64,000 bases of DNA. It comes from Collinsella ihumii. Its GTDB lineage: Bacteria > Actinomycetota > Coriobacteriia > Coriobacteriales > Coriobacteriaceae. A program made the translations under genes and the position numbers. Position 1 is the first letter of the stretch, and every line of letters starts with the position of its first letter. Shown here one piece after another: positions 1 through 8,144 of this stretch. The notes under the pieces are model-generated. The model ran no database searches. It was not told where the DNA came from and was given only the letters and a program-made list of their open reading frames with translations. The DNA lies in assembly GCF_900046475.1 (NCBI RefSeq), contig NZ_FCOU01000007.1, positions 62,001 through 126,000 of the forward strand, in the 5' to 3' direction.

Positions 1-2
1 CC

Positions 3-626
3 GAGCAGCGCGACCAGTCGTGGCTCGACACCTACGCCATGGTCAAGGACATGCTCGAGGACTTCCCCGAGTACCTGCCCAACACCTACCTGCAGTACTA
101 CCTGTATCCGGAGTACAAGCTGGCACATCTCGATCCCAACTACACCCGCTCCGACGAGGTCATGAACGGCCGCGAGAAGCGCGTGTTCACCGAGTGCCGC
201 CGCGTGGCCGAGGCCGGAACCGCCAAGGGCTCCTCGGTCGTGCAGAACGACGCGCACGGCGACATGATCGTCGAGGTGTCCTCCGCCATCTACCGCAACA
301 CCCGCAAGACGTTCATCGTCATGGTCCGCAACGACGGCATCATCGAGGGCATGCCCGACGATGCTATGGTCGAGGTCGCCGCGAGCGTGGGCAAGAACGG
401 TCCCGACCCGTATGCCGTGGGCAAGATCGGGACGTTCTACCGCGGCCTCATGGAGAACCAGTACGCATACGAGCGCCTCACCGTCGAGGCCTGGATGGAG
501 GGGTCCTACGAGAAGGCGCTGCAGGCGCTGACCCTCAACCGCCTGGTGGGTGACGCCAAGAAGGCCCGCAAGGTGCTCGATGCGCTCATCGAGGCCAACA
601 AGGGCTACTGGCCCGAGCTCCGCTAG
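3..626 (+). CDS. 6-phospho-alpha-glucosidase, GH4 family (C-terminal part)
   Basis: The gene enters from the left edge, so only the last 207 codons are seen. The tail resembles the C-terminal half of family 4 glycosidases such as maltose-6'-phosphate glucosidase, for example YLQYYLYPEYKLA and the closing helices after the NRLVGDAKKA stretch. Family knowledge: these NAD- and Mn-dependent enzymes split phosphorylated alpha-glucosides in the cytoplasm. The N-terminal NAD-binding part lies outside the window. A PTS EIICB gene follows after about 140 bases in the same direction, which fits uptake and phosphorylation of an alpha-glucoside followed by hydrolysis. Substrate specificity is inferred from this pairing only. 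Confidence 0.82.
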   Translation, partial: EQRDQSWLDTYAMVKDMLEDFPEYLPNTYLQYYLYPEYKLAHLDPNYTRSDEVMNGREKRVFTECRRVAEAGTAKGSSVVQNDAHGDMIVEVSSAIYRNTRKTFIVMVRNDGIIEGMPDDAMVEVAASVGKNGPDPYAVGKIGTFYRGLMENQYAYERLTVEAWMEGSYEKALQALTLNRLVGDAKKARKVLDALIEANKGYWPELR

Positions 627-764
627 CGAACCGACGTCGGGCGGCGCGTCGCGGGCGGATGGCAGGGGATCGTCCGCGGCGCGCCCGCTCGGCGCTGCGC
701 TGTAACTGTCCGCGGGGCGCGGGGCATCCCGCCCGTCGCGTCCCGATGTCAGAGGGGACTGAAC

Positions 765-2330
765 ATGAACAAAGATGAATTGCTGGCGAAGTTCCAGCGT
801 TTGGGCAAGGTCCTGATGACGCCCGTTTTGATCTTGCCTATCGCGGGCATCCTGCAGGGCTTCGGCAACGCCTTCACGAGTCCCATGCTGCTCGAGTACG
901 CGCCATGGTTGGGGACCCCGGCGATCGCCATCTTCTTCTCGATCCTGAAGGCGGCCGCGGGCGTCGTGATGAGCAACATCCCGCTTATCTTCGCCGTGTG
1001 TTTGGCCTATGGGTTCGCCAAGGGGGAGAAGGCCACGGCGGCGCTGTGCGGCATGATCGGCTACATGACGCTCAACGCCGTGATGGGCACGTTCCTGACG
1101 GCGATCGGCACCATCGACCCGGAGAACCTGGCTACCGGCCAGAGCACCATCCTGGGCACGATTACGCTCGATACCGGCGTGATCGGCGGCCTTCTGGTCG
1201 GTGCGCTCGTCGCCTACCTGCATAATCGCTTCTACAAGATCGAGCTGCCGGCCGCGCTGTCCATCTTCAACGGCGTGAAGTTCATCCCGGCGGTCACGAT
1301 CGTGGGATGCAGCGTGCTCGCGCTGGTGCTCTCGCTCGTGTTTCCGCTCGTCCAGACGGCTCTGGGGGCGCTTTCCGACTTCATCCGCGCCACCGGCGTG
1401 TTCGGGTCGTTCGTATACGGCGCCGGCGAGCGCCTGCTGCTTCCCTTCGGCCTGCATCACTTCGTGTACCTGCCGTTCTTCTTCACCTCGCTCGGCGGTA
1501 CCGAGGTCATCGACGGCGAGACCATCTCCGGCGCCGTGAACATCTACAGTGCCATCCTGGGCTCAGCTACCACCCCGTTCGATATCAACGTGAGCCGCTT
1601 CGTCATGAACGGCAAGGTCATCTTCGCCATGTTCGGCCTGCCCGGTGCCGCGCTCGCCTTCTACAAGACGGCGCTGCCCGAGAACAAGAAGAAGACCGGT
1701 GCGCTCATGATCGCGCTCGTCATCCCGTGCGTGCTGTCCGGCATCACCGAGCCGCTCGAGTACTCGTTCCTGTTCATCGCGCCGGTGCTGTATCTGGTCC
1801 ACGCCATCATGGCCGGCCTTGCGTACGCGTTCACGTTCCTGCTGAACTTCAACGTCGCCGGCTCCGCGACGTTCGGGGGCCCGCTGCTGTCGCTGATCTT
1901 CAACGGCATCCTGGGGGCGAGCAAGGGATCCGGCTGGATGTCCATCCTCATCCTCGGCCCGATCTGGTTCGCGACGTACTTCTTCGTCTTCAAGACGCTG
2001 ATCAAGCGCATGAACCTCAAGACCCCGGGACGCGAGCTTCCCGAAGAGGGCTCCGAGGACGCCAAGGCCGAGAAGGCACCCGTGAGCGAGCTCATCCCGC
2101 TCATCATCGAGGCCGTCGGCGGTGCCGATAACATCAAGAGCGCCGAGGCCTGCTTCACCCGTCTGCGCCTGCAGCTGAACGACTGCAGCAAGGTGGCCGA
2201 CGACAAGGTGTTCACCGAGGAGCTCGAGGCGCGCGGTATCGTGCATGTCGCCGGAGGCGTGCAGATCGTGTACGGTATGATGGCCGCGAACTACGCCACG
2301 CAGATGCGCGAGGCGCTCGGCATGGAGTAG
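765..2330 (+). CDS. PTS alpha-glucoside-specific EIICB component
   Basis: This 521-residue membrane permease phosphorylates its sugar during uptake. Residues 1 to about 420 are the IIC channel, with hydrophobic segments beginning at VLMTPVLILPIAG and motifs such as GERLLLPFGLHH and ITEPLEYSFLF. Residues about 440-521 are the IIB domain, with the phosphorylated cysteine in EACFTRLRL (Cys463). There is no fused IIA domain, so a IIA must come from another gene. A GAGGGGA ribosome-binding site precedes the ATG. The upstream GH4 gene points to maltose or a related alpha-glucoside (MalX/GlvC/AglA group). The exact sugar cannot be read from the sequence. Confidence 0.92.
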   Translation: MNKDELLAKFQRLGKVLMTPVLILPIAGILQGFGNAFTSPMLLEYAPWLGTPAIAIFFSILKAAAGVVMSNIPLIFAVCLAYGFAKGEKATAALCGMIGYMTLNAVMGTFLTAIGTIDPENLATGQSTILGTITLDTGVIGGLLVGALVAYLHNRFYKIELPAALSIFNGVKFIPAVTIVGCSVLALVLSLVFPLVQTALGALSDFIRATGVFGSFVYGAGERLLLPFGLHHFVYLPFFFTSLGGTEVIDGETISGAVNIYSAILGSATTPFDINVSRFVMNGKVIFAMFGLPGAALAFYKTALPENKKKTGALMIALVIPCVLSGITEPLEYSFLFIAPVLYLVHAIMAGLAYAFTFLLNFNVAGSATFGGPLLSLIFNGILGASKGSGWMSILILGPIWFATYFFVFKTLIKRMNLKTPGRELPEEGSEDAKAEKAPVSELIPLIIEAVGGADNIKSAEACFTRLRLQLNDCSKVADDKVFTEELEARGIVHVAGGVQIVYGMMAANYATQMREALGME

Positions 2331-2374
2331 CCGAGAGGCGGCAGGGGGGATCCTGCGGCCAGACACCGGAGATG

Positions 2375-2411
2375 GGGGCGACGCGGCCTACGGGCGCGCC
2401 GCCCCTTCTCT
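2375..2411 (+). terminator. Intrinsic terminator after the PTS gene
   Basis: GGGGCGACGCG (2375-2385) pairs with CGCGCCGCCCC (2395-2405), with one mismatch, and is followed by TTCTCT. It lies 45 bases after the EIICB stop. The weak T-run lowers confidence. Confidence 0.55.
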
Positions 2412-2457
2412 GTGCGACAATGGGGCGAATGTGGATACGCTGGGCGAAGGAGGCACC

Positions 2458-2619
2458 ATGCCCGACGACGAGAAGCGCCCCCAGGCGCGGCGGGAGAAGG
2501 GTCCCGAGCCGCGCGACCCGTTCATCCGGGCGGAGAACGAGGACGACGACGGCTACGATCCCTATTCGGACCGTCGACCGGAACCCGAGCCGCTGTTCGA
2601 GCGCGATCCGTGGGGTTAG
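2458..2619 (+). CDS. Small acidic hypothetical protein
   Basis: This 53-residue protein is hydrophilic and has no membrane segment. It starts with a lysine/arginine-rich stretch (KRPQARREKG) and then becomes very acidic (RAENEDDDGYDPYSDR), ending in LFERDPWG. The start is set by AAGGAGG at 2447-2453, five bases before the ATG. A near-identical copy of residues 19 to the end lies at 3103-3216, which supports this as a real coding unit. A terminator follows directly. No family is recognised. The charge pattern suggests a disordered or nucleic-acid/ribosome-associated small protein, but that is a guess. Confidence 0.7.
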   Translation: MPDDEKRPQARREKGPEPRDPFIRAENEDDDGYDPYSDRRPEPEPLFERDPWG

Positions 2620-2642
2620 CCGGAAACGGATGGCCGACAATG

Positions 2643-2668
2643 GAAAAGCCGGGGCGAACCCCGGCTTT
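2643..2668. terminator. Bidirectional terminator
   Basis: AAAAGCCGGGG and CCCCGGCTTTT form a perfect 11-bp stem with a CGAA loop. A- and T-runs on both sides let it end the plus-strand small gene and the minus-strand gene that converges on it. Confidence 0.85.
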
Positions 2669-2696
2669 TCCCATGCGGCGTATCGAAGGCGCGACG

Positions 2697-3122
2697 CTAG
2701 CGGTCGAGCTCCTTGCGGACCATCGTGTCGAGGATGGCGGCGATCAAGCCAAACAGGATGACCAGCGCGTCGAGCACGGGGATCGTCTGCCCGAGGCCGC
2801 TGACCACGCACGTGACGATGCCGACGAGGACCGTCAGGACGGCGAGCAGGCGATGGCTTCCAAGGGCGCTCGGGCGGTTCGCGCCGTGGATGCCCATGAA
2901 GGCGGTGATGAAGCTCAGGGCCGCGCACAGCAGGTACAGGATGCCGTCGATGCTCACCACGAGCACGCCGAGCACGCCGGCGTCCGCTTCGGCGTAGTTC
3001 GCGCCGGTAAAGCAGGTGATGCCCAGGGTGAGCGCCGCGAGGGCGACGACGACCTGCAGCAGGCTTGCGATCTTGAGGTATTTGCGGTTGGGTGAGAGGC
3101 GCGATCCCGAGGACCCGTTCAT
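2697..3122 (-). CDS. Four-helix membrane protein, 5' end possibly replaced
   Basis: This 141-residue protein has four hydrophobic helices. Its body starts at NRKYLKIASLLQVVVALAAL and resembles the proteins at 3679, 36944 and 37633, which all begin with a short M-S-x-x-x-K-x-(L/V)-K-(I/V) sequence. Here the only ATG lies inside the reverse strand of a duplicated piece of the neighbouring small acidic gene (3103-3216). No ribosome-binding site is visible before it. The first 11 residues (MNGSSGSRLSP) therefore look like junction sequence, not family sequence. The gene may be 5'-truncated by a rearrangement near 3090, or may use a new start. Function is unknown. Confidence 0.6.
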   Translation of the reverse strand: MNGSSGSRLSPNRKYLKIASLLQVVVALAALTLGITCFTGANYAEADAGVLGVLVVSIDGILYLLCAALSFITAFMGIHGANRPSALGSHRLLAVLTVLVGIVTCVVSGLGQTIPVLDALVILFGLIAAILDTMVRKELDR

Positions 3123-3216
3123 CCGTGCGGAGAACGAGGACGATGACGGCTACGATCCCTACTCGGATCGTACGCCGGACCCGAAGCCGCTGTTCGAGCG
3201 GGATCCGTGGGACTAG
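3103..3216 (+). pseudogene. 5'-truncated duplicate of the small acidic gene
   Basis: The reading frame DPFIRAENEDDDGYDPYSDR to LFERDPWD repeats codons 19-53 of the gene at 2458 with a few substitutions, and ends in TAG. The first 18 codons are missing. Homology stops where the minus-strand membrane gene begins. No start codon with a ribosome-binding site is seen upstream. The two copies are in the same direction and flank the minus-strand gene, which suggests that duplication or recombination created the present order. Confidence 0.6.
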
Positions 3217-3228
3217 AGATGTTGGATG

Positions 3229-3269
3229 CCGCCCCGCGTTGCTCGTCGCACGCGGGGCGGTACTTTTTT
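3229..3269 (+). terminator. Intrinsic terminator
   Basis: CCGCCCCGCG (3229-3238) pairs with CGCGGGGCGG (3251-3260), followed by TACTTTTTT. It ends the truncated acidic gene copy. Confidence 0.8.
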
Positions 3270-3301
3270 GGGGTGCGGGGCGCTGTATCCGCCTGCGTGC
3301 G

Positions 3302-3604
3302 AAATCGCATCCTGATAAAAGGTTTTACCAAGGTAGGAAGGCACCTCGTTCTGAATTTGGTATCAACTCGCGGGCAAGAAGGGCCGCTTTAGGGCGGATT
3401 GGAGGCGCCTCCTGGGGCCTCCGGAAACGGCTGCATAAAGAAACCGCAGGTCACAGCCTTGTCAGATATGGCCGTTTTCCATTCGTATTTCTCGGATTGA
3501 TACCAAATTCATTTTCAAGAAATAATAACCTCCTTTTCCCTGCGGATTTGCGGTGCGGTTTTCCCACCGTGCGCATACGGGACCCCGGAATCTGCCCGTC
3601 GCGC
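3302..3604. repeat. 310-bp dispersed repeat, copy 1 (GAATTTGGTATCAA family)
   Basis: This gap between 3217 and 3678 holds no gene but aligns along its whole length with the reverse complement of 52614-52917, and in shorter form with 25633-25850. The core is bounded by GAATTTGGTATCAA (3353-3366) and its exact reverse complement TTGATACCAAATTC (3497-3510), giving a 158-bp inverted-repeat unit. Conserved stretches outside the core include TAAAAGGTTT before it and TGCGGTGCG plus GCGCATACGGGACC after it. No open frame is conserved among the copies. A mobile non-coding element or structured RNA is possible. Confidence 0.75.
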
Positions 3605-3678
3605 GGTGTAGGGCTTAGCCCCGTTTGCGTCTGCGCCCTGATACAATCTGGGGCGATGCGACAACGGAAAGGGGAACC

Positions 3679-4083
3679 ATGTCATCTCTGTGCAAGACCG
3701 TCAAGATCATCTCGCTTATCATGCTGGCGATGGGCGTCGTCGGCATTGTCTACGGCGTGTACCAGTGGATGACCGCACCTGTCATCGAGGGCTTCGAGCA
3801 GGGCCAGGTCTACGTGCGCGCGAGCGCGGTGCTCGTGGTAGTCTGCAGCATTCTGTTCCTCGTGGGAGGTGTGAGCGGTGCGCTCGGCGCCAACAATCCC
3901 GGTAAGCTGAAGCCCTACACCGTGCTGTGCGCAATTCTGGCCATCGCGAACGGCATCGCCGCCGCCCTGTTCCTCATCGCGGGGGCGTTCATGCCGGTCT
4001 TCTTCGTGTTCGCGATCCTCGCGCTGGTAGGAGCCGTGTTCGCTGTTCGCGCTCGAAAGGACGCGTCGAACCGACTGCTCTAG
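3679..4083 (+). CDS. Small four-helix membrane protein
   Basis: This 134-residue protein begins MSSLCKTVKIISLIML and has four predicted helices. The first spans residues 8-30 and the last ends shortly before the basic tail VRARKDASNRLL. GGAAAGGGG lies just before the ATG. It belongs to the same family as the genes at 2697, 36944 and 37633. A TACAAT box at about 3642-3647 could be its -10 promoter element. No catalytic motif is seen and function is unknown. Several copies in one window suggest a lineage-specific expanded family. Confidence 0.78.
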   Translation: MSSLCKTVKIISLIMLAMGVVGIVYGVYQWMTAPVIEGFEQGQVYVRASAVLVVVCSILFLVGGVSGALGANNPGKLKPYTVLCAILAIANGIAAALFLIAGAFMPVFFVFAILALVGAVFAVRARKDASNRLL

Positions 4084-4153
4084 CCGTGCTGCATCGATGA
4101 AGGTTGCCCGTCTCGCGCGGGCGTGCTTCCGTTCTGCTAGAATCGTACTACTT

Positions 4154-4229
4154 GCCTCCGTAGCTCAGGGGATAGAGCACCGCTCTCCTAAAGCGGGTGT
4201 CGCCCGTTCGAATCGGGCCGGGGGCACCA
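4154..4229 (+). tRNA. tRNA-Arg (anticodon CCT)
   Basis: The 76-base cloverleaf has acceptor arms GCCTCCG and CGGGGGC, D-loop AGCTCAGGGGATAGAGC, anticodon stem CCGCT/AGCGG around CTCCTAA, T-arm GTTCGAATC, and an encoded CCA end. The anticodon CCT reads AGG. It sits at the left edge of the low-GC island, a usual position for integrated DNA. Confidence 0.97.
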
Positions 4230-4240
4230 GAATTATCGCA

Positions 4241-4279
4241 GGTCAGAAGTCATATTGGCTTCTGACCTGTTTGTTTTTT
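4241..4279 (+). terminator. Terminator after tRNA-Arg
   Basis: GGTCAGAAG (4241-4249) and CTTCTGACC (4259-4267) form a perfect 9-bp stem followed by TGTTTGTTTTTT. Confidence 0.85.
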
Positions 4280-4515
4280 CTGCCGGCTGGGTAAGAAGAG
4301 CGAAGGGTTATTCGATCGGTTTATCAAGACGGGGTCTTTGTATCGGTCGCCGACATGGGCGGAGCGCTTGTTTGCGATTATGCGTAAGGTCAAAAGACGC
4401 AAACCGTTAAGCAGTTGTATCTGCGCCTCCATCATTCCAAGTACAATGGTGCAGAGGGTTTATTATTTATTTACGAGAGTTTTTGTTTTCTCGCGGGCGT
4501 GTTGTTGGAAACATC
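4280..4515. other. AT-rich gap at the island edge
   Basis: No gene is supported here. Composition drops sharply compared with the preceding region. I looked for a second copy of the tRNA-Arg 3' end further right as an attachment site and did not find one by eye. Confidence 0.4.
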
Positions 4516-5904
4516 ATGGGACTGGTGGTCAATATGAGGTACTCGCCTTTTGGTTCTGACGATTTGTGTTCATGGGCAAGTGCGGCGAAGCGCGGGGGTT
4601 CAATTCCGGAAAGTCCGGTTCCAGGTGAGCCGAGGGTTTATAACGTTGATGCTTGGCTTGACGCTGATGATCAGGCTCCGGTGAAGGTGACGGGTGTTTG
4701 GATGTCGGAATTGCCAGAGGCCCTCAGAAAGTCGCTTCTCAAAGAACTCGGACTGCCTGTTAAGAAAGGCATTGTCTATAAAGAAGCAGACGGGAACCCC
4801 TTGAGAGTCATAGATGTCAAGATAGCGGATGTTTGGGATGGTTGGTGCAACGTCGCTGTTCGACTTGAAGATGGGACGGTGCCTCCCGTAAGGATACATT
4901 CGATGTACTTCGCTGAGATGAATTCCGGAGCAGTGAGTACCGAAGCGCATTTGCCCGTTCAGGAAAAGCCAAGAATGAAGAGAAGCGGGAGGACGAAAAG
5001 GGGAAAAGAGATCAAGGGCATGCCTCTAGATTATTTTGTCTTTGACCTTGAATCGACCGATAGAAGCTATAAGTCCTCCGAGATATGCGAGATTGCCGCT
5101 TTAAAGGTTGTTGACGGGGAGATTGTCGATACGTTCGTAACCCCAGTTTATATCGATGGCGATATTTCCGAGTCGGCTGCCCGCAAGAACCATATTTCAA
5201 AGGATATGCTTCAGGATGCGCCTCACATGAGATCCGCGCTGAAAGCATTCATTGATTTCATTGGCAACGATGCAGTGCTTGTCGGGCATAACATCAAGAC
5301 GTTTGACCTCCCCTTTATAAAGCGGGTTTCTGAACTTTGTGGCATGGAGTTTAGTTACAGGGAAGCCATCGATACGCTTGCTCTCGCAAAGAGAGCCTGG
5401 CAAGATCTGCCAAGTTACAAAATGGATGATCTTCGTATGCGGCTTGACTTGGATCAAGACGGAGCTCATCGTGCCCTCAAGGACTGCAGAGATGAATACG
5501 AGCTCTATATGAGGATACGAAAGGAAGCGGAAGAGGGTAGGGTTTCTATCGAAACGCCTAAAGTGGGCTCATCACGTCCGGGCACAAAATGGTCGGGGCG
5601 ATGGGGGCGCAAGAAAGCGAGAGAGTTTACTACGGACAGAACTGAGTTCGATGAGAACCATCCCCTCTTTGGAAAGAGCGTTGTCCTCAGTGGGGACATT
5701 GAGGGCATTGAGTACAACGATTGCCTTCAGGCTGTTTGCGATCTCGGTGGTCATCCTCAAGACGGCGTGACGAAGAAAACCGATTACCTGGTTGTTGGGG
5801 AAAACCCTGGTAAGGGCAAAATCGCAAAGGCTGTTGAATATAAAAGCAAGGGGCAGGATATCGAGATAATCGATGCTGCTGCATTTATTGCGATGATCGG
5901 CTAG
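4516..5904 (+). CDS. DnaQ-type 3'-5' exonuclease with C-terminal BRCT domain
   Basis: This protein of about 462 residues has three parts. Residues 1 to about 165 match no domain I recognise. The middle is a DEDDh exonuclease: YFVFDLEST (motif I), VGHNIKTFDLPF (motif II) and HRALKDC (motif III) supply the four acidic residues and the histidine. The last 80 residues look like a BRCT domain (HPLFGKSVVLSG, LGGHPQDGVTKKTDYLVVG). The frame is open from 4483; I chose ATG 4516 because GGAA lies six bases upstream, though 4534 is also possible. The gene is much more AT-rich than the chromosome, which suggests transfer. A second protein of the same exonuclease-BRCT plan lies at 7057. Confidence 0.8.
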   Translation: MGLVVNMRYSPFGSDDLCSWASAAKRGGSIPESPVPGEPRVYNVDAWLDADDQAPVKVTGVWMSELPEALRKSLLKELGLPVKKGIVYKEADGNPLRVIDVKIADVWDGWCNVAVRLEDGTVPPVRIHSMYFAEMNSGAVSTEAHLPVQEKPRMKRSGRTKRGKEIKGMPLDYFVFDLESTDRSYKSSEICEIAALKVVDGEIVDTFVTPVYIDGDISESAARKNHISKDMLQDAPHMRSALKAFIDFIGNDAVLVGHNIKTFDLPFIKRVSELCGMEFSYREAIDTLALAKRAWQDLPSYKMDDLRMRLDLDQDGAHRALKDCRDEYELYMRIRKEAEEGRVSIETPKVGSSRPGTKWSGRWGRKKAREFTTDRTEFDENHPLFGKSVVLSGDIEGIEYNDCLQAVCDLGGHPQDGVTKKTDYLVVGENPGKGKIAKAVEYKSKGQDIEIIDAAAFIAMIG

Positions 5905-5918
5905 GGAGGTAGATGGTC

Positions 5919-6563
5919 ATGAGCGTTGCAAATGGCTGGATTATCGTTTGCCCCGCGGATAGCGAGGATGATGTGGACGCTATCGGGGACAGCACTCTAT
6001 ATATCGAATATAGTGAGCACAGGATTAAAAACGATGGTACGGAAAACCTTCCAAAGAGGCCTAGCGACGGTACGGTGAGAGGGACGTTGGCGTCAGGATG
6101 GTTTGGCAGTTCGGATATTCATTCTTTTGGGGCGCAGCCTTGGTATCCGTATCGTAATAGAATCGGTGCAGTCAGAATTCTCGATGTATGGTTACCGGAC
6201 AACGGGAAGTATCTGTTTGACGGTCTCAATAACTGTCGTGAGTTTGACTTGCTGAAGCTGGACACTGCTCAATGCGATAGCTTTGAAGGAATGTTCCGTG
6301 GGTGCTCCTCTGTTACACAGCTTTTCGATCTGGATCGTTTGAATACGGAGAGGGTTACCAACACTTCATACATGTTCCTTAACTGCCTTTCGCTCCGCGC
6401 AGTAAGCATTGCTGGTTGGGATGTTTCTGCAATCACTGAAACGGATCATATGCTGGCCGGATGCTCGACGTATGTTCTTGCAAGCAAAGGTCAAAGCTCA
6501 CTTCTTGATCGCGTAGCCCCCGGTACATCAGAAAGCGGAATCTGGCGAAGGGCTATTCAGTAA
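5919..6563 (+). CDS. BspA-like (DUF285) surface-type repeat protein, short
   Basis: This protein of about 214 residues carries tandem units typical of DUF285/BspA proteins: FEGMFRGCSSVTQL, TSYMFLNCLSLRAVS and TDHMLAGCSTYVL. It has no signal peptide, which is unusual because most relatives are secreted. GGGAGG at 5904-5909 fits ATG 5919 (nine bases) better than ATG 5913. It begins 14 bases after the exonuclease stop, so the two probably share a transcript. Role unknown. A protein-protein interaction scaffold is the usual interpretation for the family. Like its upstream neighbour it is AT-rich. Confidence 0.65.
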   Translation: MSVANGWIIVCPADSEDDVDAIGDSTLYIEYSEHRIKNDGTENLPKRPSDGTVRGTLASGWFGSSDIHSFGAQPWYPYRNRIGAVRILDVWLPDNGKYLFDGLNNCREFDLLKLDTAQCDSFEGMFRGCSSVTQLFDLDRLNTERVTNTSYMFLNCLSLRAVSIAGWDVSAITETDHMLAGCSTYVLASKGQSSLLDRVAPGTSESGIWRRAIQ

Positions 6564-7056
6564 GGGCGGCCCGCGCATCAATGCGCTCATGATTCCGTTA
6601 AGAGAGGGGGCGGGGTTGTTTGATTGTTCTATCCAAAGAAGCGTGGGCGCGACGGCAGGGGTTGCGAAATGGCAAATAGGCTGGTATGAGGTAAGGCAAA
6701 AGTGAGTACGGTCTGAATCGGGGCTGATTATCCCAGACGAAGGGGCCTGTTGTCTGACTTGACGAGCGTTGTATTCTCGAATGTCCGTAACATCTCCGGG
6801 CGAGTACAACGGTGCGCGGCAAACGGTAGGGGCGCTTCGGATGGATCATCTTCCACCGTCAGTTGTGCGACGGGTGAAGAGCGACATTGTCAACGTCCGG
6901 TCCCACGGCGTTGATTCGGCGATTGAAGCGGACCGAGCTTTATTGGCTGGCATCGTGGAGAAAAATGTGCACAAGCGTGGGAAGTTTGACAACGTTGGGT
7001 CGTTGCCAGCTTCTGCAAGCGGTGAGCGGACTTATTGAATGGAGACATAGAACACC
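6564..7056. other. Gap with a weak 89-codon open frame
   Basis: No well-supported gene is present. An open frame at 6769-7038 on the plus strand (inner ATG at 6841, reading MDHLPPSVVRRVKSD) ends 18 bases before the next gene. It has no clear ribosome-binding site and no family I recognise. It may be a decayed gene. Composition is intermediate between the AT-rich genes on its left and the GC-rich gene on its right. Confidence 0.3.
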
Positions 7057-8004
7057 ATGGCAAGCAGCAATCGGCCCGGAAAAGGAAAGAGCCTCATCGC
7101 ATTCCCCTGCGAGTACGTCGCCGTCGATCTCGAGACGACGGGTACGAGCCCGATGTGGGACAAGATAATCGAGATCGGTGCCGCGCGCGTCCGCGACGGC
7201 GAGGTCATGGAGACCTACCAGGAGCTGGTGAACCCCGGCTTCAAGATTGACCCGTATGTCGTGAAGCTTACCGGGATTACGGACGAGATGGTTGGGGATG
7301 CCCCCGCGATCGACGAGGTAATGCCCCGGTTCTCCCGGTTCCTCGGGGGCGCCGTCATGGTGGGGCACAACATCGCCTCGTTCGACGCGAACTTCCTCTA
7401 CGACGCGGGAGAGCGCATCGGGGCGCCCGTCACCAACGACTTCGTGGACACCATGCGGCTGGCGCGCAAGCTTCACAAGGACTGGGTGCATCATCGGCTG
7501 AAGGATCTTCGCGATGCGTTCGGGATCGCCGACGACGGCGCGCACCGCGCGCTCGCCGACGCGCTGGCCACCTCGCGTGCGCTCGAGCACATGCGGCGGG
7601 AGGCGGTTGAAGCCTACGGCTCCATCGATGAGTTCTGCCACGCGGCCCGCTCCCGCACCGGCTCGAGCTCGGGGCATGCCGAGGGCTACGCCGACATCGT
7701 ACCCACGGTCGAGGACTTCGACGATGCGCACCCCTTCTACGGTAAGGAAGTCGTAGTCACCGGCAGCCTGGGCGACGGGTGGACGAAGCGGGACGCCGCG
7801 CAGGCGGTCGTGAACTGCGGCGGCACATTCGCCAGGGGCCTCAAGATGGCCACCGATTTCCTCGTGGTCGCGGACTACAGCAGGTGCAGGACCATCAGGG
7901 GCGACATGTCGAGCAAGCACAGGAAGGCCCTCGAGTACAAGGCGCGAGGCGTCGACATAGAGATCATCGATACCGACACCTTCTTCGAGATGCTCGGGGA
8001 ATAG
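7057..8004 (+). CDS. DnaQ-type exonuclease with BRCT domain, GC-rich paralogue
   Basis: This 315-residue protein has the DEDDh motifs VAVDLETTG (about residues 23-31), MVGHNIASFDANF (about 104-116) and HRALADAL (about 164-171), then a C-terminal BRCT-like domain (HPFYGKEVVVTGS, NCGGTFARGLKMATDFLVV). It lacks the N-terminal domain of the protein at 4516 but ends similarly (GVDIEIIDTDTFFEML). Unlike its neighbours it has the high GC of the host, so it is either native or from a GC-rich donor. Family knowledge: such proteins act in repair or proofreading-like trimming. Its position between AT-rich genes suggests the island was built in steps. Confidence 0.85.
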   Translation: MASSNRPGKGKSLIAFPCEYVAVDLETTGTSPMWDKIIEIGAARVRDGEVMETYQELVNPGFKIDPYVVKLTGITDEMVGDAPAIDEVMPRFSRFLGGAVMVGHNIASFDANFLYDAGERIGAPVTNDFVDTMRLARKLHKDWVHHRLKDLRDAFGIADDGAHRALADALATSRALEHMRREAVEAYGSIDEFCHAARSRTGSSSGHAEGYADIVPTVEDFDDAHPFYGKEVVVTGSLGDGWTKRDAAQAVVNCGGTFARGLKMATDFLVVADYSRCRTIRGDMSSKHRKALEYKARGVDIEIIDTDTFFEMLGE

Positions 8005-8144
8005 TCTCAATTCGAAACCTTTGCGTTGGGAATGACGAAAGGTTATATGCCTATGGGTGCATAAGAGTCGGATATCGTGGATGCTGTCGGCGTTCGAAGA
8101 ATAAACACGGATGGGCTGATCGGTAGATAGGTGAAAGGTGCAGA

